DNA of 31,607 bases from Bacteroidota bacterium (GCA_023411265.1 JAEYOX010000114.1:1-31607), one strand, 5' to 3'. Positions 8,270-17,241 are shown, counted from the first letter of the stretch. Program-made: numbers and translations. Notes: generated from the sequence alone by a model not told the origin.

Positions 8270-9190
8270 TTATTTTTCCTGAAGAAAATGAATAATCTCT
8301 TCAAAGGAACCGCACTGATGCACGAATTCTGGGGTGGAAATTTCCCAAAAAGCGTTTTTGTAAGAGAATCGGAATGAGGAAAAATCTTTTTTAAAATTTT
8401 TCTGAAGGGCTGAATAAAGAAATTCTTTTTGCAAAGGGGGAGCTGAAATGACCGGAGGAATAAAATGCTGATCAATATTGAACAACATAGGTGCCGACAA
8501 ATCCTGATGAGAAATCAATACATCTTCAGCAACGCCGGAGTGAAGGGTTCGATCTTTAATAAACCATATTTTGTCTGCAAACTCCTTTGCCAAACGCCAG
8601 TCGTGAGAAGAAAACAGCACAAGTTTGTTATGTTTTTCTGCAAATTCTCTCAGCAATTTCAGGATGATAATCTTATTTTCTTCGTCCAGATGCGTTGTTG
8701 GTTCATCCAGAATCATCATCGGTGCATTCTGTGCAAAAGCTCTTCCTATGAAGGCTTTCTGCAAATTCCCATCGGATAATTTCTGTAAATTCCAATTCCT
8801 GTAAAGCTCCAGATTCAGATTTTGAATAATGTGCTGAACTTCTTCTTTATCTTTTTTACTGAGCTCAAAATAATAAGGATAATAGACATATTTCCCTAAA
8901 GCAATAAGATCTTCCGTGCTATAATGTGCCGGAATTTGAGGTTTGGAAAACACCATCGCAATATATTTCGAGATCTCTTTTGCAGAAAGCGATTTTATAT
9001 TTTTTTGATTGATGCAGATATTCCCGGAAAGCGCAGGAATCTGATTCAGCACTGTTCGGAACAATGTGGTTTTTCCAACGCCGTTATTCCCGATAAGCAA
9101 GCAGACTTCACCCAGGGACAATGCAGTGTTCACGTCTTTTATTAAAGGCGACTGATGGCCAATTGATATATTGTCTAACTCCAGAAACAT
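8270..9190 (-). CDS. ABC transporter ATP-binding protein (FecE/BtuD class)
   Basis: 306 residues from the ATG at 9190, whose A is also the last base of the permease stop (TGATG overlap). A longer open frame to 9373 only reads the permease gene in another frame. Seen: Walker A GNNGVGKTT, Q-loop region, signature LSDGN (a variant of LSGGQ), Walker B MMILDEPT and H-loop SSHDW. About 60 residues follow the ATPase core. It should power uptake of an iron chelate, heme or cobalamin across the inner membrane together with the upstream permease. No substrate-binding protein or TonB receptor is in the window, so the substrate is open. Confidence 0.88.
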   Translation of the reverse strand: MFLELDNISIGHQSPLIKDVNTALSLGEVCLLIGNNGVGKTTLFRTVLNQIPALSGNICINQKNIKSLSAKEISKYIAMVFSKPQIPAHYSTEDLIALGKYVYYPYYFELSKKDKEEVQHIIQNLNLELYRNWNLQKLSDGNLQKAFIGRAFAQNAPMMILDEPTTHLDEENKIIILKLLREFAEKHNKLVLFSSHDWRLAKEFADKIWFIKDRTLHSGVAEDVLISHQDLSAPMLFNIDQHFIPPVISAPPLQKEFLYSALQKNFKKDFSSFRFSYKNAFWEISTPEFVHQCGSFEEIIHFLQEK

Positions 9191-10158
9191 CAGCGGCGGG
9201 ATTTTATCAACATGAAAAGGATTACGGGAATTCCGAAAAGGGAAGTAATTACGTTCAGTGGAAGTTGTGCAATTTCCGAAATAACTGAAAATAATTCCAT
9301 AATGAAAATTCCCAAAAGCATATTCAGAATCCACTGATGCCACAGTTGGGCCGGATTCCAGATCATGCGGCAAAAATGAGGAACTACAATTCCGATAAAT
9401 AAAACAGGGCCTAAAAATGCAGTTACCGACGCAGAAAGCAGGGAAGAAGAGATGATAATCAAATATTTGAGCTGCGTTAGATTAACCCCGAAACTTTGGG
9501 CGTATTGGCTTCCTAAAGTATTACCGATGAGAGGTTTGATGGTTCTGAAACTTACCATAAATCCGATGAGCACCATCACAGACAGAATGATTAACTGATA
9601 ACCGCTCACCTGCTGATTGGCCCCGTAACTCCAGAGAATATAATTTTTTAAACTTTGATTGTCTGCGTATAGCTGCAAAAGTGAAACAATGGCACCGGCA
9701 AGCGCAGAAATCAGAAACCCAAAAATAATGAGAAACGATTTATCCTGAAAAGCATTGGAAAAAGAAATCAGTACGAGCATCATCAGTACACTGCCCGTTA
9801 TCGCAGCTATGCTGATGAAACCATTTTGTAGAAATTCAGGAATCGCAAAATCATGAGAAAAGAAAATGAAAAAAGCCACACTCAAACTCGCCACAGAAGT
9901 AATCCCCAGTACCGATGGACCCGCCAATGGATTCTGAAAATATTCCTGTAGCAAAAATCCGGAAGTCGGAATGGAAATTCCGGCCAAAGCCATCGCCAGA
10001 ATCCTGTTCATTCGGATCTGAGCAATCTGAGAATGGCTACCCTCCGAAAAAAAATCTGCAAAAGAGAGACTGATGAAACCGATATTCAGGTTCACCATAA
10101 TGGCGATAACAGCCAAAATGAAAATGGCTGCACAAAGAGATTTAAACCCCGGTTTCAA
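9190..10158 (-). CDS. FecCD-family ABC transporter permease
   Basis: About 322 residues, almost entirely hydrophobic with about nine to ten membrane segments. Family features: an RMNRILAMALAG segment near residue 50, QNPLAGPSVLGI, and the late GPVLFIGIVVPHFCR block that contacts the ATPase. Length and motifs match BtuC/FhuB/HmuU-type permeases. There is no ATG near the expected start: the best candidate is TTG at 10158. The frame runs back to the stop codon of the TlpA-like gene, so the two genes share one frame separated by a single TAA. The start is therefore uncertain. It pairs with the ATPase by a one-base overlap. Confidence 0.85.
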   Translation of the reverse strand: MKPGFKSLCAAIFILAVIAIMVNLNIGFISLSFADFFSEGSHSQIAQIRMNRILAMALAGISIPTSGFLLQEYFQNPLAGPSVLGITSVASLSVAFFIFFSHDFAIPEFLQNGFISIAAITGSVLMMLVLISFSNAFQDKSFLIIFGFLISALAGAIVSLLQLYADNQSLKNYILWSYGANQQVSGYQLIILSVMVLIGFMVSFRTIKPLIGNTLGSQYAQSFGVNLTQLKYLIIISSSLLSASVTAFLGPVLFIGIVVPHFCRMIWNPAQLWHQWILNMLLGIFIMELFSVISEIAQLPLNVITSLFGIPVILFMLIKSRR

Positions 10159-10194
10159 GTTGTTAACAATGATCCGTTTTTCTTTTTTGAAATG

Positions 10195-10764
10195 TTATTG
10201 GCCGCTTTGGCTGAAACTGCTGATCTTTTCATCAAGCTGTTCCTTCGTCATCATACTCATATATTCATCTGTGATATTTCTCTTTCTCATAAAAGTAAAC
10301 GGAATCCCGCTGCCATCCCAACTTTCAAAATTTCTGGTAAAAAAATCTTCGTTCAGAAGCGTGCCGTCAAGAAGAATAATATGTTCTGATAAATCTTTTT
10401 CTTCAGCAAAATCCTTCACCTTCGTATCCCAGTCGCTTTTTTGATCAAGACTGATGAAAGTAAATTTTACCGGCTGGCCTTTCAGTTCCTCCATTTTTTC
10501 TTTAAAATGTGGTATTTCACGCATACACGGGCCGCACCAGGTTGCGAAAAAATTGGTGACATAAAGCGTGTCATTCTCTTTCGCAGAAAGAAACTCTGTT
10601 ACCTGGTCAGGAGAGTATTCAGTAGCTTTAAAAGGGGATACAAAACTAGTATCATCTGTCAGAGTACTATCAGTATCAGAAAATTCACTTTCGGTAACAG
10701 TTTCTTTTTTTGTGCACGAGCCCAATAGGACGATAGCAAACAGAGAGAGAAGGAGTTTCTTCAT
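10195..10764 (-). CDS. TlpA/ResA-like thioredoxin-fold lipoprotein
   Basis: 189 residues. A lipoprotein signal peptide ends in LGSC (Cys17), then an acidic Ser/Thr/Asp-rich linker (about residues 20-45), then a thioredoxin fold with the redox motif WCGPC (Cys77 and Cys80) and a cis-proline region GIPFTF. It should be an envelope-anchored thiol-disulfide oxidoreductase, reducing or isomerising disulfides in exported proteins, possibly for cytochrome maturation. It is the first gene of the unit with the FecCD permease and ATPase. A link to the transporter, for example keeping a ligand or receptor reduced, is only inferred from the operon. Confidence 0.88.
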   Translation of the reverse strand: MKKLLLSLFAIVLLGSCTKKETVTESEFSDTDSTLTDDTSFVSPFKATEYSPDQVTEFLSAKENDTLYVTNFFATWCGPCMREIPHFKEKMEELKGQPVKFTFISLDQKSDWDTKVKDFAEEKDLSEHIILLDGTLLNEDFFTRNFESWDGSGIPFTFMRKRNITDEYMSMMTKEQLDEKISSFSQSGQ

Positions 10765-10774
10765 AAATTTTTAT

Positions 10775-10782
10775 TATTTTTG
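10775..10782 (+). promoter_or_regulatory. Candidate -7 element for the 2Fe-2S reductase gene
   Basis: TAttTTTG ending 8 bp before the ATG at 10791, in the 26-bp gap between divergent genes. Transcription from it would give a nearly leaderless mRNA. Only a poor -33 (TTTC at 10756) is visible. Confidence 0.35.
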
Positions 10783-10790
10783 AATGAAAT

Positions 10791-11915
10791 ATGGAAAATC
10801 AATCACACCATGCTAGGCAGTACACATTTCACAGCCTAAAATTAACAAAAAAGCAGCAGATCACCAAAAATACATTTACGTTGGCCTTTGAAGTTCCGGC
10901 GCATCTCCGGGATAATTTCCGGTTTGAAGCAGGACAATACGTAGGTTTGCAATATAGTCATAGAGGTGATGAGTACATTAACGATTTTTCAATGACCAAT
11001 GCTCCTCATGAAGATGGCATCGAATTAGGAATTAAAATCAATTCCGAGGAAAGTTCTGTACGTGACTTGCTTAATAATTATTCAGAAGGCGATTTTATTC
11101 AGGTTTCGGAACCAAAAGGAAGGTTTACCATTGTTTCAAAACCTCACGAGTTCAGAACCATTGTGGGATTTGCCGCCGGAATTGGCATTACCCCTTTACT
11201 CAGTCATTTCAAACACATTTTGCATACGGAACCCCGCACCAGGCTTTTTCTTTTCTACGGAAACAAAAACCGGGAAAGTGTGGCGTTCAAAGATGATCTG
11301 GATGCCCTGCAAATGCAGCACAGGGAAAGGTTGCAAATTCATTATTTTTATTCCCGGGAAAAAATGGGCAACCCGTTTTCAGAAGGAAGGCTGGATGAGA
11401 AAAAACTTCATCTCATTATCAATCAGATTCTGCATTTGGATGACACCGACGAAGAAAGTACATTATGGGATGCGGTGGATGAAGTATTGATTTGCGGTAA
11501 AGGACCGATGATCAAGTCCATAGCCAACGCCTGTCATCAACACGGAATTCCGAAGAAGAATATTCATTTTGAACTTTTTGAGGAATACAATGAGGATATT
11601 TATCCTGTAGAAGTGGAATTTCCTTTGGTAGAAAACATCAGGCTTTCCTTTCGGTATAATGGAAAAGAATACGAAACCGTGCTGGAAAACAATAAAAATA
11701 AATTATTGCAAAGCCTTTCCATACTGAAATTTCCGGTGCCCTTTTCCTGTAAATCCGGAATTTGCGGAAGCTGTGAATGTCACCTTCAGGAAGGGAAAGT
11801 GGAGCTTCTGGAAAATGAGTATCTTACCGAAAAGGAAGAACAAAAAGGAAATATTCTGGCTTGTATGTCTTATGCCTTAACGGATACTATACGATTAGAT
11901 TTTGACAACGTTTGA
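10791..11915 (+). CDS. Ferredoxin-NADP reductase-like protein with C-terminal 2Fe-2S domain (PaaE/HCR type)
   Basis: 374 residues in three parts. The FAD-binding barrel has NDFSMTNAP (about 64-72). The NAD(P)-binding part has GFAAGIGITPLL (126-137) and CGKGPM (235-240). A plant-type ferredoxin domain has cysteines 320, 325, 328 and 358 in the CX4CX2C...C pattern. Such proteins pass electrons from NAD(P)H through FAD and 2Fe-2S to an oxygenase, desaturase or similar partner. Names such as PaaE are often given, but no phenylacetate genes are nearby, so the partner is unknown. It overlaps the next gene by four bases (TTGA), suggesting coupled translation. Confidence 0.88.
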   Translation: MENQSHHARQYTFHSLKLTKKQQITKNTFTLAFEVPAHLRDNFRFEAGQYVGLQYSHRGDEYINDFSMTNAPHEDGIELGIKINSEESSVRDLLNNYSEGDFIQVSEPKGRFTIVSKPHEFRTIVGFAAGIGITPLLSHFKHILHTEPRTRLFLFYGNKNRESVAFKDDLDALQMQHRERLQIHYFYSREKMGNPFSEGRLDEKKLHLIINQILHLDDTDEESTLWDAVDEVLICGKGPMIKSIANACHQHGIPKKNIHFELFEEYNEDIYPVEVEFPLVENIRLSFRYNGKEYETVLENNKNKLLQSLSILKFPVPFSCKSGICGSCECHLQEGKVELLENEYLTEKEEQKGNILACMSYALTDTIRLDFDNV

Positions 11916-12529
11916 GACCACTCATCAACATAATAAAATCTTGTTTCGTGATCGCAGAAATCTGTGTTCTGCTGATTATCTTGGCCAATATTTGGGTCTC
12001 GTCAGAAACGAATGGCCGCACGTTTAACAGGATCTCCAAAATTCCGCCACGGGAAACTGCGTTGGTTTTGGGCACCTCTCCCCGAATGGTTTCAGGAGCT
12101 GCAAACCCTTATTTTCTGAAAAGAATGGAAGCTGCGGCGTTGCTTTTTCATCACGGCAAAATAAAAAAAATTATTGTGAGCGGAGAAAAAAGTCCAGGTT
12201 ACGATGAACCGGCCGCTATGAAAAGATTTTTAGTGTATCAGGAAGGGGTACCTGAAAATATTATTATTGAAGATCCGGAAGGTTTCAATACTCACAAAAG
12301 CATTCTTCGCTGCAAAGAAGTGTATCAGGAAAATAATATCATCATTGTTTCTCAGGGTTTTCATAATCTGAGAGCACTGTTTTTTGCACGGAATAACGGT
12401 ATGGATGCGTTGGGATTCGATGCCCAGGATGTCCTGAAACCGGAGAGTTTTTACCGAAACCAAACCCGTGAAATTTTCGCAAGAGTTTTGGCCGTAGTGT
12501 ATTTCATTTTCGGAATTTCTCCCGATTAG
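11912..12529 (+). CDS. SanA/YdcF-like DUF218 membrane protein
   Basis: 205 residues with one N-terminal membrane segment (about residues 8-29) and a DUF218 domain outside. Family features: ALVLGTSP, the GKIKKIIVSGEK strand and loop, DEPAAMKRFL, DPEGFNTHKSI and a late IIIVSQGFHNLRALFFA block, in the order seen in E. coli SanA. SanA affects envelope barrier function at high temperature; the activity is not well defined. The start is TTG at 11912, overlapping the stop of the reductase gene; a later GTG would cut into the membrane helix. The 3' end overlaps the convergent tamL gene by four bases, and no terminator separates them. Confidence 0.82.
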   Translation: MRPLINIIKSCFVIAEICVLLIILANIWVSSETNGRTFNRISKIPPRETALVLGTSPRMVSGAANPYFLKRMEAAALLFHHGKIKKIIVSGEKSPGYDEPAAMKRFLVYQEGVPENIIIEDPEGFNTHKSILRCKEVYQENNIIIVSQGFHNLRALFFARNNGMDALGFDAQDVLKPESFYRNQTREIFARVLAVVYFIFGISPD

Positions 12530-15087
12530 AAAGGATATCCGAACGCGATATTGAGCGTGGGTTGAAGCGGTTTTATCTTGCTGATTCTCCAACGTTCTCC
12601 TTCCGGCATATTGGGATCATAAATCTTGTACGCAAAGTCTGCGCGAAGCGTGATATAGGCAATGTTCAGTCTGAGTCCGAAGCCGCTTCCGATTCCAATT
12701 TGTCTCAAGAATTTATTGAACTTGAATTCATCCCCAAATCCCGTATCTTTCAAACTCCAGATGTTTCCCATATCCGTAAAAACAGCGGTTTCATAAAGGT
12801 TATTGATGGGAATGCGGTATTCTACACTAGTGGTGAGTTTCACATTATCCATGGCAAACATTCGGATTCTTTCATCCAGCTGAGAATCTGCCGGGCCCAA
12901 TCCGCCGTAAGGTCTCCACGCACGAATATCATTGGAGCCACCGTTGAAATAAGATCGTACAAAAGGCATCTGATTCGAGTTTCCGTAAGGAATTCCAAGA
13001 CCGATAAATTGCCTCAACGCCAGAGTCTGATTGCCAAAAGTAAAGTACTTTCTGACATCAAAATCGAATTTTACAAACTGGGAAAACGGAACTTTAAAAA
13101 TGGTTTTTTGTTCGCCCGTTGTGATTCCCCGTTGTGAAACATCTTTAACGAAAAGATCAAGAACATTTCCCGCTACTTCCACTTTCCCGTTAAAATAAAA
13201 AGGATTCAAATATTCTTTTTTACCGATTTCGTTATAAATAAAATTGTAAATAAAAGAGGAAATAAGGACATCCTGAGTCTGGCGGTCTTTGTTGATCAGC
13301 GATTGCCGGAAACTGTTGTAATTGTTCAGTTCCGCGCCGGAAAGACTGCTGACGTAGGATTCATCATTTATAATCACCGAAGAAAGATCGTCCGAGGAAA
13401 TCTGCCCGCTCAGAAACTGCTGATACAACATCGGCGAATAATTATTGAATGCCTGATCTCTGAAAATCTGGTCTCTGGTAAAATATTCATAATACAAATC
13501 CTTGTTTTGCGTTAAACTCAGCTGGGTATTAAACAAGGTAAGCCGGTGCGAAACAATATCATTTACATTGGCAAAATAGGATAGGCCTGTATTGAAATTA
13601 ATTCTTTCTAATCCGATGTTTTTCTGAAAACCTACACCCAGATTGATGGATGAAGTAGGGGAGTATCGCTTGGGAATGAGTTTATAATAATTGAAAGGCA
13701 GGAGTAGTTTTGGGAAGCTGAGTGCTGCATTGGCAGAAAATTCATGCGCCCACGTCCGGCTTCCCGGATCTTTGGTATCCTGCACCAAGCCGGTGATCCA
13801 AGAAACCGAAGTGTTCAGGTTTTGGGCACCTCCAAAAAGGTTTCGGGTAGTGAAATCTACCGAAGGCGAAACGGCAATACTCATCAATTGGGAATAATTG
13901 ACATCACCGGCAATTTTCAAATCATATTTAGGAAGGGGAGAGAGGTAGTAACTAACATCAATGATGCTGTCGCTCTGCTTTCGAAGTCCTTCTCTGTAAG
14001 AAATAATGCTGAAATTGTTCATCGCCTGAAAATTCCTTCGGGTAAGATCCAGTTTTTTCTGATCATAAATTTCGCCTGTTCTTAAAATTACCGGCCTCCA
14101 AAGTGTTCTTGTTTTGTATCGTTCATCCTGTTTGAAGAAAGTAATTCCAAGTAAAGAATCTTTCCTGGCAGAGAGTGTATCTGCAATTTTATCGACAACA
14201 AAAACCCGCACATTGCCCATGGTGGCTATTTTGTAAGGCGAATCTATAGAATCCTTATGAATTTCCATCGTTACCGGAACCTGTTTCCTGCTGTTCAGCG
14301 TATCGGCGGTGAAGTAAATTTCCTGTCCACTGTTATTAAACTCATAATATCCTTTTTCTCTCATTAATGTATTGATTCTCTGCACTTCCTGTTCCAGAAC
14401 GGTTTGATCCAGAATCTCGTTGGAGCGTATCAGGCTTTTATTCAAATCAAGTTCGTAGATGTTTTTAATGTTGGGATCCGGAATATTATAATATGATTCA
14501 CTGATAATGGTGGGATCTTTTGGCGTGATCAGATAGTTGACTTCGGCTTTTTTCGCGGCGGAATCCAGATCGTGGCTGTATTTGGTTTCGGCATCCCAGT
14601 AACCGCGGTATACCAGCCTTTTCCTGATAGAATTGGCACTGGTTTCACTTTTAGCCTGATCCAGAATCACAGGTGCCTGTCCCACCGTATGAAAAAAACG
14701 GTTCCAGAAAAGATTTTTCCCAAGATATTCTGGATGACCATACTTAATAAATAAAGAATCCCGCAGTTTCTGGTTTCTCATTTCACTCGGGTAAGTCATA
14801 TATTCGTTCAAGATGGTATCGTATTTCGGATCCGCCATATTGTACATCCAAAGTCCTAAGGGAAACAGAAACAATTGTTTTGAGTTCGGTTTCTGGGCTA
14901 CATAATCCTGAAGTTCACTCTCATGTATTTTTTCGCCATCAAATTTGAAATTATTTTTTACCAGCAGATATTCTCCATCAGGCACTTTTTTGGTGGTACT
15001 GCAGGCATAGAGCAGGAAAATCGCTGTTGCGAGAGAGAGAAATATATGATATTTTTGAAAATATTTTTCTGAATGCTTACGGCTCAT
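12526..15087 (-). CDS. tamL: TamL-type BamA/TamA outer-membrane assembly lipoprotein
   Basis: 853 residues. An N-terminal lipoprotein signal ends at Cys29 (LLYAC), followed by the STTKKVPDGEYLLVKN start typical of Bacteroidota TamL. POTRA-like repeats occupy about residues 35-400 (for example the VEQRINTLMREKGYYEF-like segment near 235-250), and the rest is a 16-strand Omp85 barrel ending in aromatic YPF. TamL is the lipidated TamA homologue of Bacteroidota and works with TamB in inserting outer-membrane proteins. No tamB is in view; its usual neighbour here is an rRNA methylase gene, with which it overlaps head to head by 15 bp. No other Met lies upstream of the lipobox, so the start is firm. 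Confidence 0.9.
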   Translation of the reverse strand: MSRKHSEKYFQKYHIFLSLATAIFLLYACSTTKKVPDGEYLLVKNNFKFDGEKIHESELQDYVAQKPNSKQLFLFPLGLWMYNMADPKYDTILNEYMTYPSEMRNQKLRDSLFIKYGHPEYLGKNLFWNRFFHTVGQAPVILDQAKSETSANSIRKRLVYRGYWDAETKYSHDLDSAAKKAEVNYLITPKDPTIISESYYNIPDPNIKNIYELDLNKSLIRSNEILDQTVLEQEVQRINTLMREKGYYEFNNSGQEIYFTADTLNSRKQVPVTMEIHKDSIDSPYKIATMGNVRVFVVDKIADTLSARKDSLLGITFFKQDERYKTRTLWRPVILRTGEIYDQKKLDLTRRNFQAMNNFSIISYREGLRKQSDSIIDVSYYLSPLPKYDLKIAGDVNYSQLMSIAVSPSVDFTTRNLFGGAQNLNTSVSWITGLVQDTKDPGSRTWAHEFSANAALSFPKLLLPFNYYKLIPKRYSPTSSINLGVGFQKNIGLERINFNTGLSYFANVNDIVSHRLTLFNTQLSLTQNKDLYYEYFTRDQIFRDQAFNNYSPMLYQQFLSGQISSDDLSSVIINDESYVSSLSGAELNNYNSFRQSLINKDRQTQDVLISSFIYNFIYNEIGKKEYLNPFYFNGKVEVAGNVLDLFVKDVSQRGITTGEQKTIFKVPFSQFVKFDFDVRKYFTFGNQTLALRQFIGLGIPYGNSNQMPFVRSYFNGGSNDIRAWRPYGGLGPADSQLDERIRMFAMDNVKLTTSVEYRIPINNLYETAVFTDMGNIWSLKDTGFGDEFKFNKFLRQIGIGSGFGLRLNIAYITLRADFAYKIYDPNMPEGERWRISKIKPLQPTLNIAFGYPF
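15027..15057 (+). promoter_or_regulatory. Candidate promoter of the rRNA methylase gene, inside tamL
   Basis: TTG at 15027-15029, 20 bp, then TAttTTTG at 15050-15057, a good Bacteroidota match. It lies over the tamL signal-peptide codons; the ATG at 15073 follows 15 bp later. Confidence 0.45.
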
Positions 15088-15807
15088 ACATTAAAGATAT
15101 TACAGTCTCTGGATAAAAAAAAGTTCCGCCAAAAATACAACTTGTTTCTCGTGGAAGGAAACAAAAATATACGCGAACTGGCTTCTTCAGAGTATAAAAT
15201 TAAAGAAATATTTTCTATTAATGCCACGGCACTTGATTTTCCCGATGTGAGTGTTCTGGAAATCAGCAGCCGGGAACTTAAAAAAATCAGTTTCCTTCAG
15301 CATCCGAAAGATTCAGTAGCGGTTTGCGAAATGAAAGAAAATATTTTTCTGGAAAACTGCGCTGTGCAGCTTATTCTGGACGGAATTCAGGATCCGGGAA
15401 ATATGGGAACCATCATCCGCCTTGCCGATTGGTTTGGAATTGAACAGATCATCTGCTCGGAAGACACGGTGGATTTCTATAATCCCAAAGTCATTCAGGC
15501 CAGCATGGGTTCTTTTACCAGAGTCAATATGGTTTATCAGAATCTCGAAGAAATTCTTGAAAACACCACGAATGCGAATCTGGGAACAGTTATGTCCGGT
15601 GAAAACATCTATACGTTTCCTTTTCCTGAAAAGCTTAATTTGATTTTAGGCAACGAAGGCAACGGAATCCGGCCCGAAACTGAGCGACTTCTGCATCACA
15701 AAATCACCATTCCCCGCTTTGGAAAGTATCAATCTACAGAAAGCCTGAATGTTTCCATGGCGGCAGGAATTATTCTGGGACAGATTTATTCAAAGAAATC
15801 ATCCTAA
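15073..15807 (+). CDS. TrmH/SpoU-family RNA 2'-O-methyltransferase (RlmB-like)
   Basis: 244 residues. An N-terminal substrate-binding domain (about 1-95, with KKFRQKYNLFLVEGNKN) is followed by the knotted SPOUT catalytic domain. The three family motifs are visible: DPGNMGTIIRLADWFG (motif 1, with the Asn and Arg), LILGNEGNGI (motif 2) and STESLNVSMAAGI (motif 3). It should methylate a ribose 2'-OH in rRNA or tRNA using S-adenosylmethionine; the exact site cannot be read from sequence. Its start overlaps the tamL start by 15 bp in the opposite direction, and its end overlaps the aldehyde dehydrogenase gene by 9 bp tail to tail. Confidence 0.9.
   Translation: MLTAHTLKILQSLDKKKFRQKYNLFLVEGNKNIRELASSEYKIKEIFSINATALDFPDVSVLEISSRELKKISFLQHPKDSVAVCEMKENIFLENCAVQLILDGIQDPGNMGTIIRLADWFGIEQIICSEDTVDFYNPKVIQASMGSFTRVNMVYQNLEEILENTTNANLGTVMSGENIYTFPFPEKLNLILGNEGNGIRPETERLLHHKITIPRFGKYQSTESLNVSMAAGIILGQIYSKKSS
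15130..15137 (-). promoter_or_regulatory. Candidate -7 element for tamL, inside the methylase gene
   Basis: On the minus strand it reads TAttTTTG, 42 bp before the tamL ATG. A TTTG lies 24 bp further upstream (15165-15162), slightly beyond normal spacing. Confidence 0.3.
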
Positions 15808-17163
15808 AAGTCTCTTGATCCACTTCAGTTTGTTTTCTGAGTAGGGCGGATATTTCAAATTCGGTTCGCCCCACCATTGCCGGTGGAGCACTGCTTTCTG
15901 ATGGGAAAATGTTTCAAAACTGAACTTACCGTGATAGCGTCCCATTCCTGAATTTCCCACCCCTCCGAACGGAAGATGAGGATTGCTCAGATGCATGATT
16001 ACATCATTGATGCAGCCGCCTCCAAAAGAAATATGAGTAGTGAATAATTTCTTTTCGTCATCATTACCGCTGAAAAGATATGCAGCGAGCGGCTTCTCCC
16101 TGTTCTGAATTTCAGTTAGGGTTTCCCGAAAATTTGCATAGGTGAGAACAGGCAGAATGGGACCGAAAATCTCTTCTTCCATAATTTTGTCATCCCACGA
16201 AATGTTGTGGAGAATGGTAGGTTCAATAAAAAGTCGGAAACGATCATGATTTCCGCCGGTATGTATTTTTTCAGGATCGATGAGCTGAACCAGCCTGTCA
16301 AAGTTTTTTTCATTAATAATTCTTGTATAATGCTCGCTGTCAGGTTGGTAATCGAACTGCTGAATATAGCTTCGGAGATAGTCCAGGAATCGATCTTTTA
16401 TTTTTTCATTCACCAAAACATAATCCGGAGCTACGCAGGTCTGGCCGCCGTTCAGGAATTTTCCCCAAACAATTCTTTTCGCGGTGACTTCGAGATCGGC
16501 GCTTTCGGTAACGATGGCAGGCGATTTTCCTCCCAGTTCCAGAACAACGGGTGTCAGGTTTTTTGCTGCCGCTTCATACACGATTTTACCGACCCGCGTA
16601 CTTCCGGTAAAGAAAATCTTATCGAACTTCCGTTGGAGAATTTCAGTAGTTTCCTCCACACCACCCCGGGCAACATACAGAAATTCAGGATTGAAATTTT
16701 CATTGATGATGTTGGCCATGGCCACCATCGTGTTTTCTGCCACTTCGCTGGGTTTGATGATGCAGGTATTTCCCGCAGCGATGGCCGCCACCATTGGTGA
16801 AAGCGAAAGTTGATAAGGATAATTCCACGCTCCGATCACCAGTACATTTCCCAAAGGTTCAAAATAAATCCTGCTGCGCCCGGGAATATTCGCCAGGTTG
16901 GTCGCTACTTTGCGGGGTTTTGAGAGCCATTTCAGATTCTTTATGAAGTACTCGATATCTTTTAAAACAAAGGAAATCTCAGTCGTAAAAGTGTCAAAAC
17001 GGGACTTTCCGAAATCCTGCTGAATGGCTTCATACAGCATTTCCTCATGCTCTTGCAGCACAGATTTCAATTTTTTAAGCTGCTGAATCCTGTACTCCAC
17101 ATTTTTCGTTGTATGAGAAGCAAAGAAAGTTTTCTGCTGATGCAGGATATGCTGAATATTCAT
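15799..17163 (-). CDS. Aldehyde dehydrogenase, class 3 type
   Basis: 454 residues. Oxidises an aldehyde to the acid with NAD(P). Seen: VIGAWNYPY (about 109-117), KPSE (137-140), the cofactor motif GSTRVGK (187-193), the general base Glu209 in LELGG and the nucleophile Cys243 in GQTCVAP; a later LPFGGVGNSGMG. Length and the short N-terminus fit the ALDH3 group of fatty or aromatic aldehyde dehydrogenases, which lack the long N-terminal arm of class 1/2. The ending (KLKWIKRLLG) is basic and amphipathic, which in this group can serve membrane association. It has its own good promoter. Substrate is unknown; a fatty aldehyde would fit the class. Confidence 0.9.
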   Translation of the reverse strand: MNIQHILHQQKTFFASHTTKNVEYRIQQLKKLKSVLQEHEEMLYEAIQQDFGKSRFDTFTTEISFVLKDIEYFIKNLKWLSKPRKVATNLANIPGRSRIYFEPLGNVLVIGAWNYPYQLSLSPMVAAIAAGNTCIIKPSEVAENTMVAMANIINENFNPEFLYVARGGVEETTEILQRKFDKIFFTGSTRVGKIVYEAAAKNLTPVVLELGGKSPAIVTESADLEVTAKRIVWGKFLNGGQTCVAPDYVLVNEKIKDRFLDYLRSYIQQFDYQPDSEHYTRIINEKNFDRLVQLIDPEKIHTGGNHDRFRLFIEPTILHNISWDDKIMEEEIFGPILPVLTYANFRETLTEIQNREKPLAAYLFSGNDDEKKLFTTHISFGGGCINDVIMHLSNPHLPFGGVGNSGMGRYHGKFSFETFSHQKAVLHRQWWGEPNLKYPPYSENKLKWIKRLLG

Positions 17164-17241
17164 GACTTTTAAGTTTAGTAAGAGAGTGTATTTTCAGAAC
17201 CAATGTAACTGAAAATTGACTTGGGTTCAGGTTAAACATTT

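Noticed and set aside
9191..9373. N-terminal extension of 61 residues on the ABC ATPase
   Set aside because: It only reads the permease gene in another frame; the ATPase fold starts normally at the ATG at 9190.
10791..11915. Calling the reductase paaE of phenylacetate degradation
   Set aside because: Only the fold matches; no paa genes are in the window and the domain set is shared by many oxygenase reductases.
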